A stretch of DNA of 18,359 nt from Marinobacterium sp. xm-d-530 (GTDB taxonomy: Bacteria > Pseudomonadota > Gammaproteobacteria > Pseudomonadales > Balneatricaceae): positions 1 through 18,359 of the forward strand of contig CATEEE010000155.1 of assembly GCA_949499045.1 (NCBI GenBank). Direction: 5' to 3'. The position numbers were made by a program, and so were the translations under genes. A model generated the notes under the pieces. That model saw nothing but the letters and a program-made list of their open reading frames with translations. It was not told where the DNA came from and did no database searches. Shown piece by piece: positions 5,904 through 13,309 of the stretch. How positions within the stretch are numbered: position 1 is the first letter of the stretch; each line of letters starts with the position of its first letter.

Positions 5904-7403
5904 ATGTCTGACAATACACAGCTTGATGAAAACCGCTTGATTGCAGAGCGCCGTGAAAAACTCTCTGCACTGCGTGAGCAGGGCCAAGCCTTCCCAAACA
6001 CTTTTCGTCGCGACAGTTACGCAGAAGATCTGCAGGCTGAACATGGTGAGAAGAGCAAAGAGGAGCTAGAAGCGGCTGGCATTAAGGTCTCTATTGCCGG
6101 TCGTGTGATGCTTAACCGTGGCGCGTTCATGGTCATTCAAGATATGTCTGGCCGTATTCAGGCATACGTTAACAAAGAGGCGCGCAGCTTTGCTAAGCAG
6201 TTAGACCTGGGTGATATTGTCGGCATTACTGGTGAGTTGCATAAATCAGGTAAAGGCGACCTCTACGTTGACATGGCAGAATACCAGTTGCTGACCAAGA
6301 GCTTGCGTCCACTGCCAGATAAACACAAAGGTCTTCAAGACACTGAAATGCGCTACCGCCAGCGTTATGTTGATCTAATCACTAACCCTGAATCACGCGA
6401 TGTATTTGAGACGCGTTTTAAAGTGATTGCCGCGATTCGTCAGTTCCTAAGTGAGCGCCACTTCCTTGAAGCTGAGACGCCAATGCTTCAAGCGATTCCT
6501 GGCGGTGCATCGGCACGTCCTTTCGTGACGCATCACAACGCCCTTGATATCGATATGTATCTTCGCATTGCGCCGGAGCTCTATCTGAAACGTCTGGTTG
6601 TGGGTGGTTTTGAGCGTGTATTTGAGATCAACCGTAACTTCCGTAACGAAGGTCTCTCTACACGTCACAACCCAGAGTTCACTATGATCGAGTTCTATCA
6701 GGCGTATGCGGATTACAAAGATCTAATGGACCTGACAGAAGAGATGCTTCGTACCGTTGCTCAGCAGGTGCTAGGTACAACCACCATCATCAATACGGTT
6801 CGTAATGAAGAGGGTGAAGTGCTAGAGACGTTTGAGTACGATCTCGCTAAGCCATTTACTCGATTGTCAGTGTTTGATGCCATTTTGCAGTACAACTCGG
6901 ATATCACAGCGGACGCTTTGGCGAACGAACACGCTGCCCGTCAGATTGCAGAGCGCTTGGATATCGACGTAAAAGATAGCTGGGGTCTGGGTAAAATCCA
7001 GATTGAGATCTTCGAAGAGACTGTTGAACACCTTCTTCAGCAACCTACGTTTATCACAGAATACCCAACTGAGGTGTCGCCTCTAGCGCGCCGTAGTGAC
7101 GACAACCCGTTTGTTACCGATCGTTTCGAATTCTTCGTGGCAGGTCGTGAGCTGGCGAACGGCTTCTCCGAGTTGAATGACGCTGAAGACCAAGCTGAGC
7201 GATTCCGCAAACAGGTTGCAGAGAAAGACGCTGGCGATGATGAAGCGATGCATTTTGATGCTGATTTCGTTGCTGCGCTTGAGTATGGCCTACCACCAAC
7301 TGCAGGTGAGGGGATCGGTATCGACCGTTTGGTAATGTTACTGACCGATTCACCTTCAATCCGTGACGTCATTCTCTTCCCTGCAATGCGTCCACGCGCT
7401 TAA
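5904..7403 (+). CDS. lysS: Lysyl-tRNA synthetase, class II
   Basis: The 499-residue cytosolic enzyme (E. coli LysS is 505) charges tRNA-Lys with lysine using ATP. The N-terminal part holds an OB-fold anticodon-binding domain (about residues 60-145, KVSIAGRVMLNRGAFMVIQD onward). Class II motifs follow: motif 1 around FLEAETPMLQAIPGGASARPF, motif 2 FERVFEINRNFRNEGLSTRH, and motif 3 in the last 32 residues (GEGIGIDRLVMLL...FPAMRP). HNPEFTMIEFYQAYADY lies between motifs 2 and 3. The ATG has AGGA 10 bases upstream. Placement directly after prfB indicates a shared transcript, as in many gammaproteobacteria. Confidence 0.98.
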   Translation: MSDNTQLDENRLIAERREKLSALREQGQAFPNTFRRDSYAEDLQAEHGEKSKEELEAAGIKVSIAGRVMLNRGAFMVIQDMSGRIQAYVNKEARSFAKQLDLGDIVGITGELHKSGKGDLYVDMAEYQLLTKSLRPLPDKHKGLQDTEMRYRQRYVDLITNPESRDVFETRFKVIAAIRQFLSERHFLEAETPMLQAIPGGASARPFVTHHNALDIDMYLRIAPELYLKRLVVGGFERVFEINRNFRNEGLSTRHNPEFTMIEFYQAYADYKDLMDLTEEMLRTVAQQVLGTTTIINTVRNEEGEVLETFEYDLAKPFTRLSVFDAILQYNSDITADALANEHAARQIAERLDIDVKDSWGLGKIQIEIFEETVEHLLQQPTFITEYPTEVSPLARRSDDNPFVTDRFEFFVAGRELANGFSELNDAEDQAERFRKQVAEKDAGDDEAMHFDADFVAALEYGLPPTAGEGIGIDRLVMLLTDSPSIRDVILFPAMRPRA

Positions 7404-7435
7404 GCGTATTTAATTGAAAGAAGAGAGTTTCTGCT

Positions 7436-7870
7436 GTGTTGTCTAAGCTGTTTCCAAAACAGAAACGTGACTTCGCAGCGAAACGTTATCTAAGCATTAG
7501 CCTGCGAACTCTGCACCTTTTCGGGATTGCAGGTTTTGCGGGCTTTTTCTTATACGATTTACCTGAAGAGCTCTGGCGTCCCTATGCAATATTGGCGCTA
7601 ACAACGGGATCATTGATGCTGCTGGTTGAGCTCTATGTCGATGCTATTTGGTTGATACAGCTGCGTGGATTGGCTGTTATTACTAAAATTCTTCTACTGT
7701 TTTTAGCCATAAACTCGCCTCAATTGACGGTAGTACTATTCTGTTTGATTGTGGTTATTTCGGGCTACTTCTCACATGCACCTGGCAAAGTTCGATACTA
7801 CTCTCCCTTTCTCGGGCGAGTCGTGAAAAGCTCCGCTGAGCTCAGTTTTAATCAATCGCATTTAGGTTAG
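7436..7870 (+). CDS. Conserved-looking small membrane protein, function unknown
   Basis: The 144-residue protein has a basic, hydrophilic N-terminus (LFPKQKRDFAAKRYLS) and four hydrophobic segments at about residues 21-42, 49-75, 77-93 and 97-113. A tail SHAPGKVRYYSPFLGRVVKS follows. It is an inner-membrane protein by composition. I do not recognise a named family, and no enzymatic motif is evident beyond possible conserved His residues in the first segment (TLHLFG) and the tail (SHAPGKVRYY). The start is GTG 7436, with a purine-rich AAGAAGAGAG upstream; the adjacent TTG at 7439 is an alternative. It sits 32 bases after lysS and 6 bases before ung, so it is probably in the same transcript. 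Codon use looks like its neighbours, which favours a real gene. Confidence 0.72.
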   Translation: MLSKLFPKQKRDFAAKRYLSISLRTLHLFGIAGFAGFFLYDLPEELWRPYAILALTTGSLMLLVELYVDAIWLIQLRGLAVITKILLLFLAINSPQLTVVLFCLIVVISGYFSHAPGKVRYYSPFLGRVVKSSAELSFNQSHLG

Positions 7871-7876
7871 AGTTCA

Positions 7877-8569
7877 ATGCTTTCGAACGGTTGGCAGCAA
7901 TTGCTCAATGAGATCTCCCAGACACCAAGTTATCAATCTTTGATGGCGTTTCTGGATGAACGAGCGGCTGAAGGTGTCAAAATATACCCCCCTAAAGGTC
8001 AGTGGTTTCGTGCTTTGGAACTTACGCCGTTGGAATCGACGCGAGTCGTTATTCTTGGGCAAGATCCTTATCATCAGGCTGGTCAGGCTCATGGATTGAG
8101 TTTCTCTGTGTTGCCGGGCATAAAAGTGCCGCCATCCCTCAGGAATATCTACAAAGAGTTGAGCTCTGATATAGGGATACCTACTCCAGAGCATGGTTTT
8201 CTTGAATCCTGGGCAGAGCAGGGCGTTCTATTACTGAATGCGGTTCTGACGGTTGAGGATAGCAATGCCAATGTGCATCAAGGTCAGGGTTGGGAGGGTA
8301 TCACTGATTGCATTATTCAGCAGGTTAATGAGAGCTCAGCGGGTACGGTGTTTATCTTGTGGGGAAGTTATGCTCAGAAAAAGGCTTCTATGATTGATCA
8401 GACTAAGCACCTGATCATTCAATCGGCCCACCCATCCCCCTTATCTGCACATCGAGGTTTTTTTGGTAGCCAGCCCTTTTCAAAAGCCAACACTTGGCTA
8501 ACTGAGAAAGGCTTTTCTGAGATCAACTGGGAGTTGCCAGTTATTGGGCAGGTTGACCTGTTTAGTTGA
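7877..8569 (+). CDS. ung: Uracil-DNA glycosylase, family 1
   Basis: The 230-residue enzyme removes uracil from DNA, starting base excision repair. The water-activating motif GQDPYH is at residues 61-66 with catalytic Asp63. The substrate-binding LSFSV follows, and HPSPLSAHRGF starts at His185, the catalytic histidine loop that intercalates in DNA. LLLNAVLTVE and LWGSYAQKK are also family-typical. The length fits family 1 enzymes (about 220-230 residues). The ATG lies 6 bases after the stop of the upstream membrane-protein gene with only a weak ribosome binding site, suggesting coupled translation. It ends 3 bases from the end of ygfZ on the other strand. Confidence 0.97.
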   Translation: MLSNGWQQLLNEISQTPSYQSLMAFLDERAAEGVKIYPPKGQWFRALELTPLESTRVVILGQDPYHQAGQAHGLSFSVLPGIKVPPSLRNIYKELSSDIGIPTPEHGFLESWAEQGVLLLNAVLTVEDSNANVHQGQGWEGITDCIIQQVNESSAGTVFILWGSYAQKKASMIDQTKHLIIQSAHPSPLSAHRGFFGSQPFSKANTWLTEKGFSEINWELPVIGQVDLFS

Positions 8570-8572
8570 TTG

Positions 8573-9442
8573 TTAACGCTTGGATTCAAATAGCCTTGGG
8601 TCGAGCGTGTAAGGGAGTGTCAATTCTGTTAGAGCTTCGCCACTCTCTGTAATAATCGGACCTTCTCTCTCAGACTGCTGAATAACGGCAAGCAGTGAGG
8701 TCTTTTCAGTTGTGCTAGTCATAACAACGGTGCCTACCTCAACCTTATCAGCATTAAACAGCGGGTCGCCAATGCTGGGGGTGTTTCCCTGCGGTAGAGT
8801 GAAGGCATACATCGCTTTTTTCAAAATGCCACGATGCTGCAAACGGGTTACGATCTCCTGGCCGGTGTAGCACCCTTTGCTAAAACTCACCCCGTCGATG
8901 GCTTGCAAATTACACATCTGAGGTATGAATTTCTCTTGGGTAGCTTCTCTTAAATCGAAAATACCAGCGTGCACGTTGATCTCATACCAAGCTTCTAGTG
9001 ATTCGGATGCCTCGTTGGATAATCTGTTCTGAGCTTCATTATCGGTTGTCCAGAACTCGAAGTGGTCAGCATCGATTTGAGCTGCAAAGAATGTATTACT
9101 CACTGAGCTTTGAACGGACTCTAAATACTCGCTCGTTAGACAAAATCCTTTCGCCTCTTCAATGAAACTCAGCTCGGCCTTGGAAAAGATGCTGTATTTC
9201 TTCAGATTGTTAAAGGCGCTCTCGGCGATGTCGTGATGGACGCGTAGCCAAAAACACTCATCGCTGACGCGCATGACTCTGAAGAGTCCAACCATGCTAC
9301 CTTTAATAGAGCAGTGTGCTGCGATTAGGTGTTCACCAGGGTTGAGTGCTGCAACATCAGCAGTAAGCTGGCCTTGTAAAAATGAGGCCGCATCAACGCC
9401 TATGACAGAAAACAGTTTGGCATCCGTTATCGCAATATTCAT
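8573..9442 (-). CDS. ygfZ: tRNA-modifying / Fe-S-associated protein YgfZ
   Basis: The 289-residue protein belongs to the folate-binding YgfZ/GcvT-like (COG0354) family. The signature KGCYTGQE is at residues 189-196, with the conserved Cys191, followed by IVTRLQHRG. The N-terminal part holds the GcvT-like fold segment FLQGQLTADV...H.LIAAHCSIKG. In E. coli YgfZ supports enzymes that use Fe-S clusters, including MiaB-type tRNA methylthiolation, in a folate-dependent way. It is about 37 residues shorter than the E. coli protein (326) without a visible break. It is the last gene of the rsgA-psd-ygfZ run on this strand; the gap to psd is 33 bases. It converges on ung with almost no space. Confidence 0.93.
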   Translation of the reverse strand: MNIAITDAKLFSVIGVDAASFLQGQLTADVAALNPGEHLIAAHCSIKGSMVGLFRVMRVSDECFWLRVHHDIAESAFNNLKKYSIFSKAELSFIEEAKGFCLTSEYLESVQSSVSNTFFAAQIDADHFEFWTTDNEAQNRLSNEASESLEAWYEINVHAGIFDLREATQEKFIPQMCNLQAIDGVSFSKGCYTGQEIVTRLQHRGILKKAMYAFTLPQGNTPSIGDPLFNADKVEVGTVVMTSTTEKTSLLAVIQQSEREGPIITESGEALTELTLPYTLDPRLFESKR

Positions 9443-9475
9443 GGCTCAGTACTCTAAATGAGAATTTGGTAACGC

Positions 9476-10336
9476 TTAAGACTCTGTTTGATGGGCAATC
9501 ACTTCGCCCATTTTAACGGGTGCACCCGCAGCTAAGTGATCACGCCAGTTGATTACGCCCTCAGGGAATAGAAGGATCACTGTTGAACCGAGTTTGAATC
9601 GGCCCATTTCAGCACCTTTATCCAGTAAAAGGGGAGCGTCAGCTTCTGTGCTAAACAGTTTCATAGCCTCTTTTTTGAGAGGGGCTACCTGGCCACTCCA
9701 GACGGTCTCAATACCGGCAACAATCATTGCGCCGACTAACACCATTGCCATTGGGCCGCGCTCAGTCTCAAATAGACAAACCAGACGTTCGTTTCTAGCA
9801 AACAGGCTGTCGACATTGTTGGCAGTGGTTTGATTGACCGAGAAAAGGTCACCGGGAATGTAGTAGGCCTCTTTAAGTGCTCCAGCGACTGGCATGTGCA
9901 CGCGATGGTAATCTTTCGGTGATAGGTAAATAGTAGAGAACTCACCATTGATAAAAGGCTTCGCTCTTTCGGTACAACCCCCTAGCAGAGATACGGCGCT
10001 GTAGCTGTGCCCTTTGGCTTGCAGAATTCGTCCATATTGAAGGGTACCCATCTCTGAGATAGCCCCATCAGCAGGAGAAACTATGATGTCTTCACCTTCG
10101 GCGATCGGTCTAGCTCCCTCTTTTAGAGTGCGTGTGAAGAAGTCATTGAAGTTGAGAAACTGTTCAGGTTGCTGGCGCTCAGCTTCGCTCATGTCGACGT
10201 TAAACTGTTTAATAAATCGCTGAATAATCCAGTTCTTAATACGACTGTTTGTGCACTCAGCTAGGCGGCCAACGGCACGTGACAAAAGGTGCTGTGGCAC
10301 GACGTATTGAAATAGAATGAACAGTTTGTCTTTCAC
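9476..10336 (-). CDS. psd: Phosphatidylserine decarboxylase proenzyme
   Basis: The 286-residue membrane-associated enzyme makes phosphatidylethanolamine by decarboxylating phosphatidylserine. The proenzyme cuts itself at Gly250-Ser251 in the LGST motif (residues 249-252), turning Ser251 into the pyruvoyl cofactor and giving a large beta and a small alpha chain. The self-cleavage triad partners are visible: Asp90 in VSPADG and His147 in YHRVHMPV. Length and residue positions match E. coli Psd. The start is GTG, supported by GGAG 6 bases upstream at plus-strand 10343-10346. It lies 65 bases downstream of rsgA on the same strand, the same order as in E. coli, and is followed by ygfZ. Confidence 0.97.
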   Translation of the reverse strand: MKDKLFILFQYVVPQHLLSRAVGRLAECTNSRIKNWIIQRFIKQFNVDMSEAERQQPEQFLNFNDFFTRTLKEGARPIAEGEDIIVSPADGAISEMGTLQYGRILQAKGHSYSAVSLLGGCTERAKPFINGEFSTIYLSPKDYHRVHMPVAGALKEAYYIPGDLFSVNQTTANNVDSLFARNERLVCLFETERGPMAMVLVGAMIVAGIETVWSGQVAPLKKEAMKLFSTEADAPLLLDKGAEMGRFKLGSTVILLFPEGVINWRDHLAAGAPVKMGEVIAHQTES

Positions 10337-10342
10337 TAAAAA

Positions 10343-10346
10343 CTCC
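10343..10346 (-). promoter_or_regulatory. Ribosome binding site fixing the GTG start of psd
   Basis: CTCC on the plus strand reads GGAG on the minus strand and lies 6 bases before the GTG at 10336. This spacing supports the non-ATG start. Confidence 0.55.
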
Positions 10347-10401
10347 GCCTGAGTGATTCTTTTAATTGGGTTGAGATGATACCTGAGCTAGGGCTTTTTC
10401 A

Positions 10402-11439
10402 CTATCGAACCGTGAAGTCAGATTCCAGCATGGAGTCCAAAATCTGTTTGTAACTGAAAAAGCGTTGCTCGCTGATGACGCCCATATCGATCGCATCATA
10501 GAAGGCGCAGCCAGGCTCCTGCTCATGCTTACAGTCTCTGAATTTGCAGTGGCCAGTTACTTGACGAAATTCCTTAAAACCATCAATCAGGTCGTTGGGG
10601 TCTATGTGCCATAGGCCAAATTCGCGGATGCCGGGTGAGTCGATGAGGTCGCCACCTTCAGGTATGTGGAATAGACGAGCGGTGGTCGTTGTGTGTTTAC
10701 CTGTTCGGTTCGACTCAGAGAGGGCGCCCACTTTTAGATCGACCCCTGGAAGTAGTGCATTGACCAGTGATGATTTACCCACACCGGACTGCCCAACAAA
10801 GACGGTCGTACGATCCTTTAGAAACTCGTGCAGCTCATCAAGGCCATTGGAGTTCTCCGTGGAGGCATAGATGATGCGATAGCCAATCTCAGCATAGCTA
10901 TCCAACAGAGGAATTAAGCGCTCCCGTTGTTTGTCATCAAGTAGATCTGTTTTGTTTAAGACGATGGTCGGCTCAATGCCAGAGAGCTCAGAAGCGACCA
11001 AATAGCGATCAATTAGGTTTGCGTGTGCATGGGGTTCGACAGCGATGACAATTAATATTGCATCAATGTTGGCCGCGACTGGCTTCAGTTCACCATGGTT
11101 GTTTGGACGCTTGAGTTCAGAGTGGCGATCTTCAACGGCGACGACAACGCCGGCATCGGGTGAGGGGCGCCAGATCACTTGATCGCCTGTTACCAGTTGG
11201 CCTAGGTGTGTTCGCATGTGACAGCGAATGATTTCGCCACGACGATCACCATCTAAAGCTTCAATGTCGACCTGTTTTCCGTAGTGAGAAATGATCAGAC
11301 CGCGTTGTTCAGCGCCAAGATCACCCCCTTCGAGTTGTGAGTCGATATGGGTGTCACGTTTATTGGCTCGAGCGGTACGCTCTTCTTGAATCTTCTTGAT
11401 ACGCCATGCTTGGCGGCGATTAACTTTACGTTGCGCCAT
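10402..11439 (-). CDS. rsgA: Small ribosomal subunit biogenesis GTPase RsgA
   Basis: The 345-residue GTPase acts in late maturation of the 30S subunit. The G motifs are in the circularly permuted order that defines the family: NKTD (G4) at residues 162-165, GQSGVGKSS (G1) at 216-224, TTTT (G2) near 250-253 and DSPG (G3) at 267-270. An OB-fold precedes the GTPase domain (about residues 47-103). A C-terminal zinc knuckle uses Cys298, Cys303, His305 and Cys311. The first 35 residues are strongly basic (RKVNRRQAWRIKK), suited to rRNA binding. The ATG has a weak AGAG upstream. It diverges from orn across 89 bases and leads the psd-ygfZ run. Confidence 0.97.
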   Translation of the reverse strand: MAQRKVNRRQAWRIKKIQEERTARANKRDTHIDSQLEGGDLGAEQRGLIISHYGKQVDIEALDGDRRGEIIRCHMRTHLGQLVTGDQVIWRPSPDAGVVVAVEDRHSELKRPNNHGELKPVAANIDAILIVIAVEPHAHANLIDRYLVASELSGIEPTIVLNKTDLLDDKQRERLIPLLDSYAEIGYRIIYASTENSNGLDELHEFLKDRTTVFVGQSGVGKSSLVNALLPGVDLKVGALSESNRTGKHTTTTARLFHIPEGGDLIDSPGIREFGLWHIDPNDLIDGFKEFRQVTGHCKFRDCKHEQEPGCAFYDAIDMGVISEQRFFSYKQILDSMLESDFTVR

Positions 11440-11528
11440 TCAATCTCTGCTAAATCGCTGTGTTAGTCGGTATACTGTGCATCATACTTTGTTCATAGAA
11501 GATTAGACACTTTAAAGGGAGCTTTGGC

Positions 11529-12071
11529 ATGTCACGACAAGATAATCTCATCTGGATCGATCTGGAAATGACCGGACTGGATGTAGAGCGTGAGCGCATC
11601 ATTGAGATGGCTGCGATTGTGACCGATTCTGAATTAAATACGCTTGCAGAAAGCCCAGTGATTACCGTCCATCAAGCGGATGCACTGCTTGATGCTATGG
11701 ATGAGTGGAATACCAAACAACATGGTGGTTCGGGTTTGACCGAGCGAGTTAAACAGAGCTCTACCAGTGAGTCTGAAGCGGAACAGCAGATGCTGATGTT
11801 TTTAAAAGAACATGTTGATCAGGGTGTCTCACCGATTTGTGGAAACTCTATCCATCAAGATCGTAAGTTTTTGCATCGTTATATGCCTGAGCTTGAAGCC
11901 TTCTTCCACTACCGTAATTTAGATGTCAGTACTCTGAAAGAGCTGGCCCGTCGCTGGCGCCCGGATGTGACTCAAAAGGTAGTTAAAAAGGGCGCTCATT
12001 TGGCGTTGGATGATATTCGTGACTCAATTGAAGAGTTAAAGGTCTATCGAGAGCACTTTCTGCAAGTCTAA
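11529..12071 (+). CDS. orn: Oligoribonuclease
   Basis: The 180-residue 3'-to-5' exoribonuclease degrades di- to pentanucleotides, including the pGpG left from cyclic-di-GMP breakdown. It is a DEDDh enzyme: Asp11 and Glu13 (WIDLEMTGLD), Asp111 (GNSIHQDRKF), and His157 with Asp162 (GAHLALDDIRDSI). These lie one residue before the E. coli positions, and length matches the family (about 181). GGGAG lies 8-9 bases before the ATG. It is transcribed alone, diverging from rsgA and converging on queG. Confidence 0.98.
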   Translation: MSRQDNLIWIDLEMTGLDVERERIIEMAAIVTDSELNTLAESPVITVHQADALLDAMDEWNTKQHGGSGLTERVKQSSTSESEAEQQMLMFLKEHVDQGVSPICGNSIHQDRKFLHRYMPELEAFFHYRNLDVSTLKELARRWRPDVTQKVVKKGAHLALDDIRDSIEELKVYREHFLQV

Positions 12072-12103
12072 ATGACCACCTCATTCTAATTAAGGCGTCT
12101 TGA

Positions 12104-13243
12104 TTAGCTTTTGGGGTCTAGGCGTTGAGCAATTGGAAAATCGATAATCTTTAATGCTTTTGCTTCTGAAGATCGGTTCTTCAACTGTTCAACAGCCCAT
12201 TGAGCATGCTCCTTGATTAGCTCGCTATCGTCAGAGGTTAAACAAGCCTCAAGCAACTTGATGACTTTCTCACCACCCTTGCTATTGCCTAGCGATACCG
12301 CAATGTTGCGTTTAAACCCCTGGTAGCCCGTTCTGCGAATGGCTGACCCTTCCGTTTTTTGTAAAAACGTCTCTTCACTCCACTGAAATAGCTTAATCAG
12401 GTCGATATCATCTAAGTGGTGTCGCGGCGAGAAATCACCCTCTTGAGTGTGTTGAGCAAAACGGTTCCAAGGGCAGACCAGTTGGCAGTCGTCACAACCA
12501 AAGATGCGATTACCCATCAGCGGACGTAACTCTTCAGGAATGCTGCCAGAGTACTCTATGGTCAGATAAGAGATGCACCGGCGGGCATCCAGTTCATAGG
12601 GGTTGGGGAATGCATTGGTGGGGCAGACATCCAAACAGGCACTGCATGATCCGCAGTGTGATGACGTTTCGGGTGGATCGATGGGTAGCTCGACATCGGT
12701 AAACAGTGATCCCAAAAAAAACCAAGATCCCGCGGTTTGATTGATCAGTAAGGTGTTTTTACCCACCCAACCCAAACCAGCATCACGGGCTAGAGGACGT
12801 TCTAATATCGGGGCGCTGTCGACAAATGGTCTGTAGTTAATACTGGTCTGGCACTGCTCTTCTAACCACTCTCCAAGCTGTTTAATGCGTTTGCGAATTA
12901 ACTTGTGGTAATCCCGCCCCAATGCGTAACGTGCTATGTAACCCTTATCGGCATTCGTTAGGGTTTTGAACAGAGTGACATCGGCGGGAAGATAATCCAT
13001 CCGCAGTAAGACAACGCGCTGAGTCCCTTCAACCAAAAGTGTTGGATCGATTCGCTTGTCGAAGTGTTCGGCAAGAAACCCCATTTCGCCCTGATAGTGC
13101 TTATCCAACCAGCTTCGCAGGTGGCTCGCTTCATGTTTTAGATCTGGCAGGGTGATTGCGCACTGCTGAAAACCAAGCTGCTTCGCTCTCTCTTTTAAAC
13201 CTTCAGCAATATTGGATAGTTCGATCTTGTGCACGCGATTCAT
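12104..13243 (-). CDS. queG: Epoxyqueuosine reductase
   Basis: The 379-residue cytosolic enzyme reduces epoxyqueuosine to queuosine in the anticodon wobble position of tRNAs using cobalamin and two [4Fe-4S] clusters. The N-terminal cobalamin-binding domain includes ARYALGRDYH and FVDSAPILER (Asp142, the likely general acid). Eight cluster cysteines follow in two ferredoxin-like groups: 197, 200, 203, 207 (CGSCSACLDVCP) and 223, 250, 253, 257 (CDDCQLVCPWN). A C-terminal HEAT-like region (about residues 305-365) contacts tRNA. The start MNRVHKIELS overlaps the 5' open region of nnr on the other strand only if nnr began upstream; with the preferred nnr start the two are divergent. No strong ribosome binding site is visible. 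Confidence 0.96.
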   Translation of the reverse strand: MNRVHKIELSNIAEGLKERAKQLGFQQCAITLPDLKHEASHLRSWLDKHYQGEMGFLAEHFDKRIDPTLLVEGTQRVVLLRMDYLPADVTLFKTLTNADKGYIARYALGRDYHKLIRKRIKQLGEWLEEQCQTSINYRPFVDSAPILERPLARDAGLGWVGKNTLLINQTAGSWFFLGSLFTDVELPIDPPETSSHCGSCSACLDVCPTNAFPNPYELDARRCISYLTIEYSGSIPEELRPLMGNRIFGCDDCQLVCPWNRFAQHTQEGDFSPRHHLDDIDLIKLFQWSEETFLQKTEGSAIRRTGYQGFKRNIAVSLGNSKGGEKVIKLLEACLTSDDSELIKEHAQWAVEQLKNRSSEAKALKIIDFPIAQRLDPKS

Positions 13244-13250
13244 TATCAGC

Positions 13251-13279
13251 TTGTTTTCATCATGAGGTGTTACTATACG
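13251..13279 (+). promoter_or_regulatory. Possible promoter of the nnr-tsaE-amiB-mutL run
   Basis: TTGTTT (13251-13256) and TATACG (13274-13279) are 17 bases apart, with 3 of 6 and 4 of 6 consensus matches. A transcript would start near 13286, just upstream of the preferred nnr start at 13310. Prediction by eye. Confidence 0.3.
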
Positions 13280-13296
13280 TTAAATATGTCAGCATC

Positions 13297-13301
13297 AGGA
13301 G
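13297..13301 (+). promoter_or_regulatory. Ribosome binding site choosing the nnr start
   Basis: AGGAG lies 8 bases before the ATG at 13310. The in-frame ATGs at 13262 and 13286 have no comparable site. Confidence 0.6.
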
Positions 13302-13309
13302 TGCTTCGG

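Noticed and set aside
7037..7372. Minus-strand open frames inside lysS
   Set aside because: They are Ser/Arg-rich shadows opposite the catalytic domain of lysS, typical of antisense reading of a conserved gene.
8549..8560. CAGG-TTGA-CCTG hairpin at the end of ung followed by a T-rich stretch, as a terminator
   Set aside because: The stem is only 4 bp, lies inside the coding sequence, and the following bases (TTTAGTTGATTGTT) are not a clean T-run.
13229..13309. N-terminal extension of Nnr from upstream starts
   Set aside because: The added residues do not look like the family, run into the queG start, and lack a ribosome binding site; AGGAG supports 13310.
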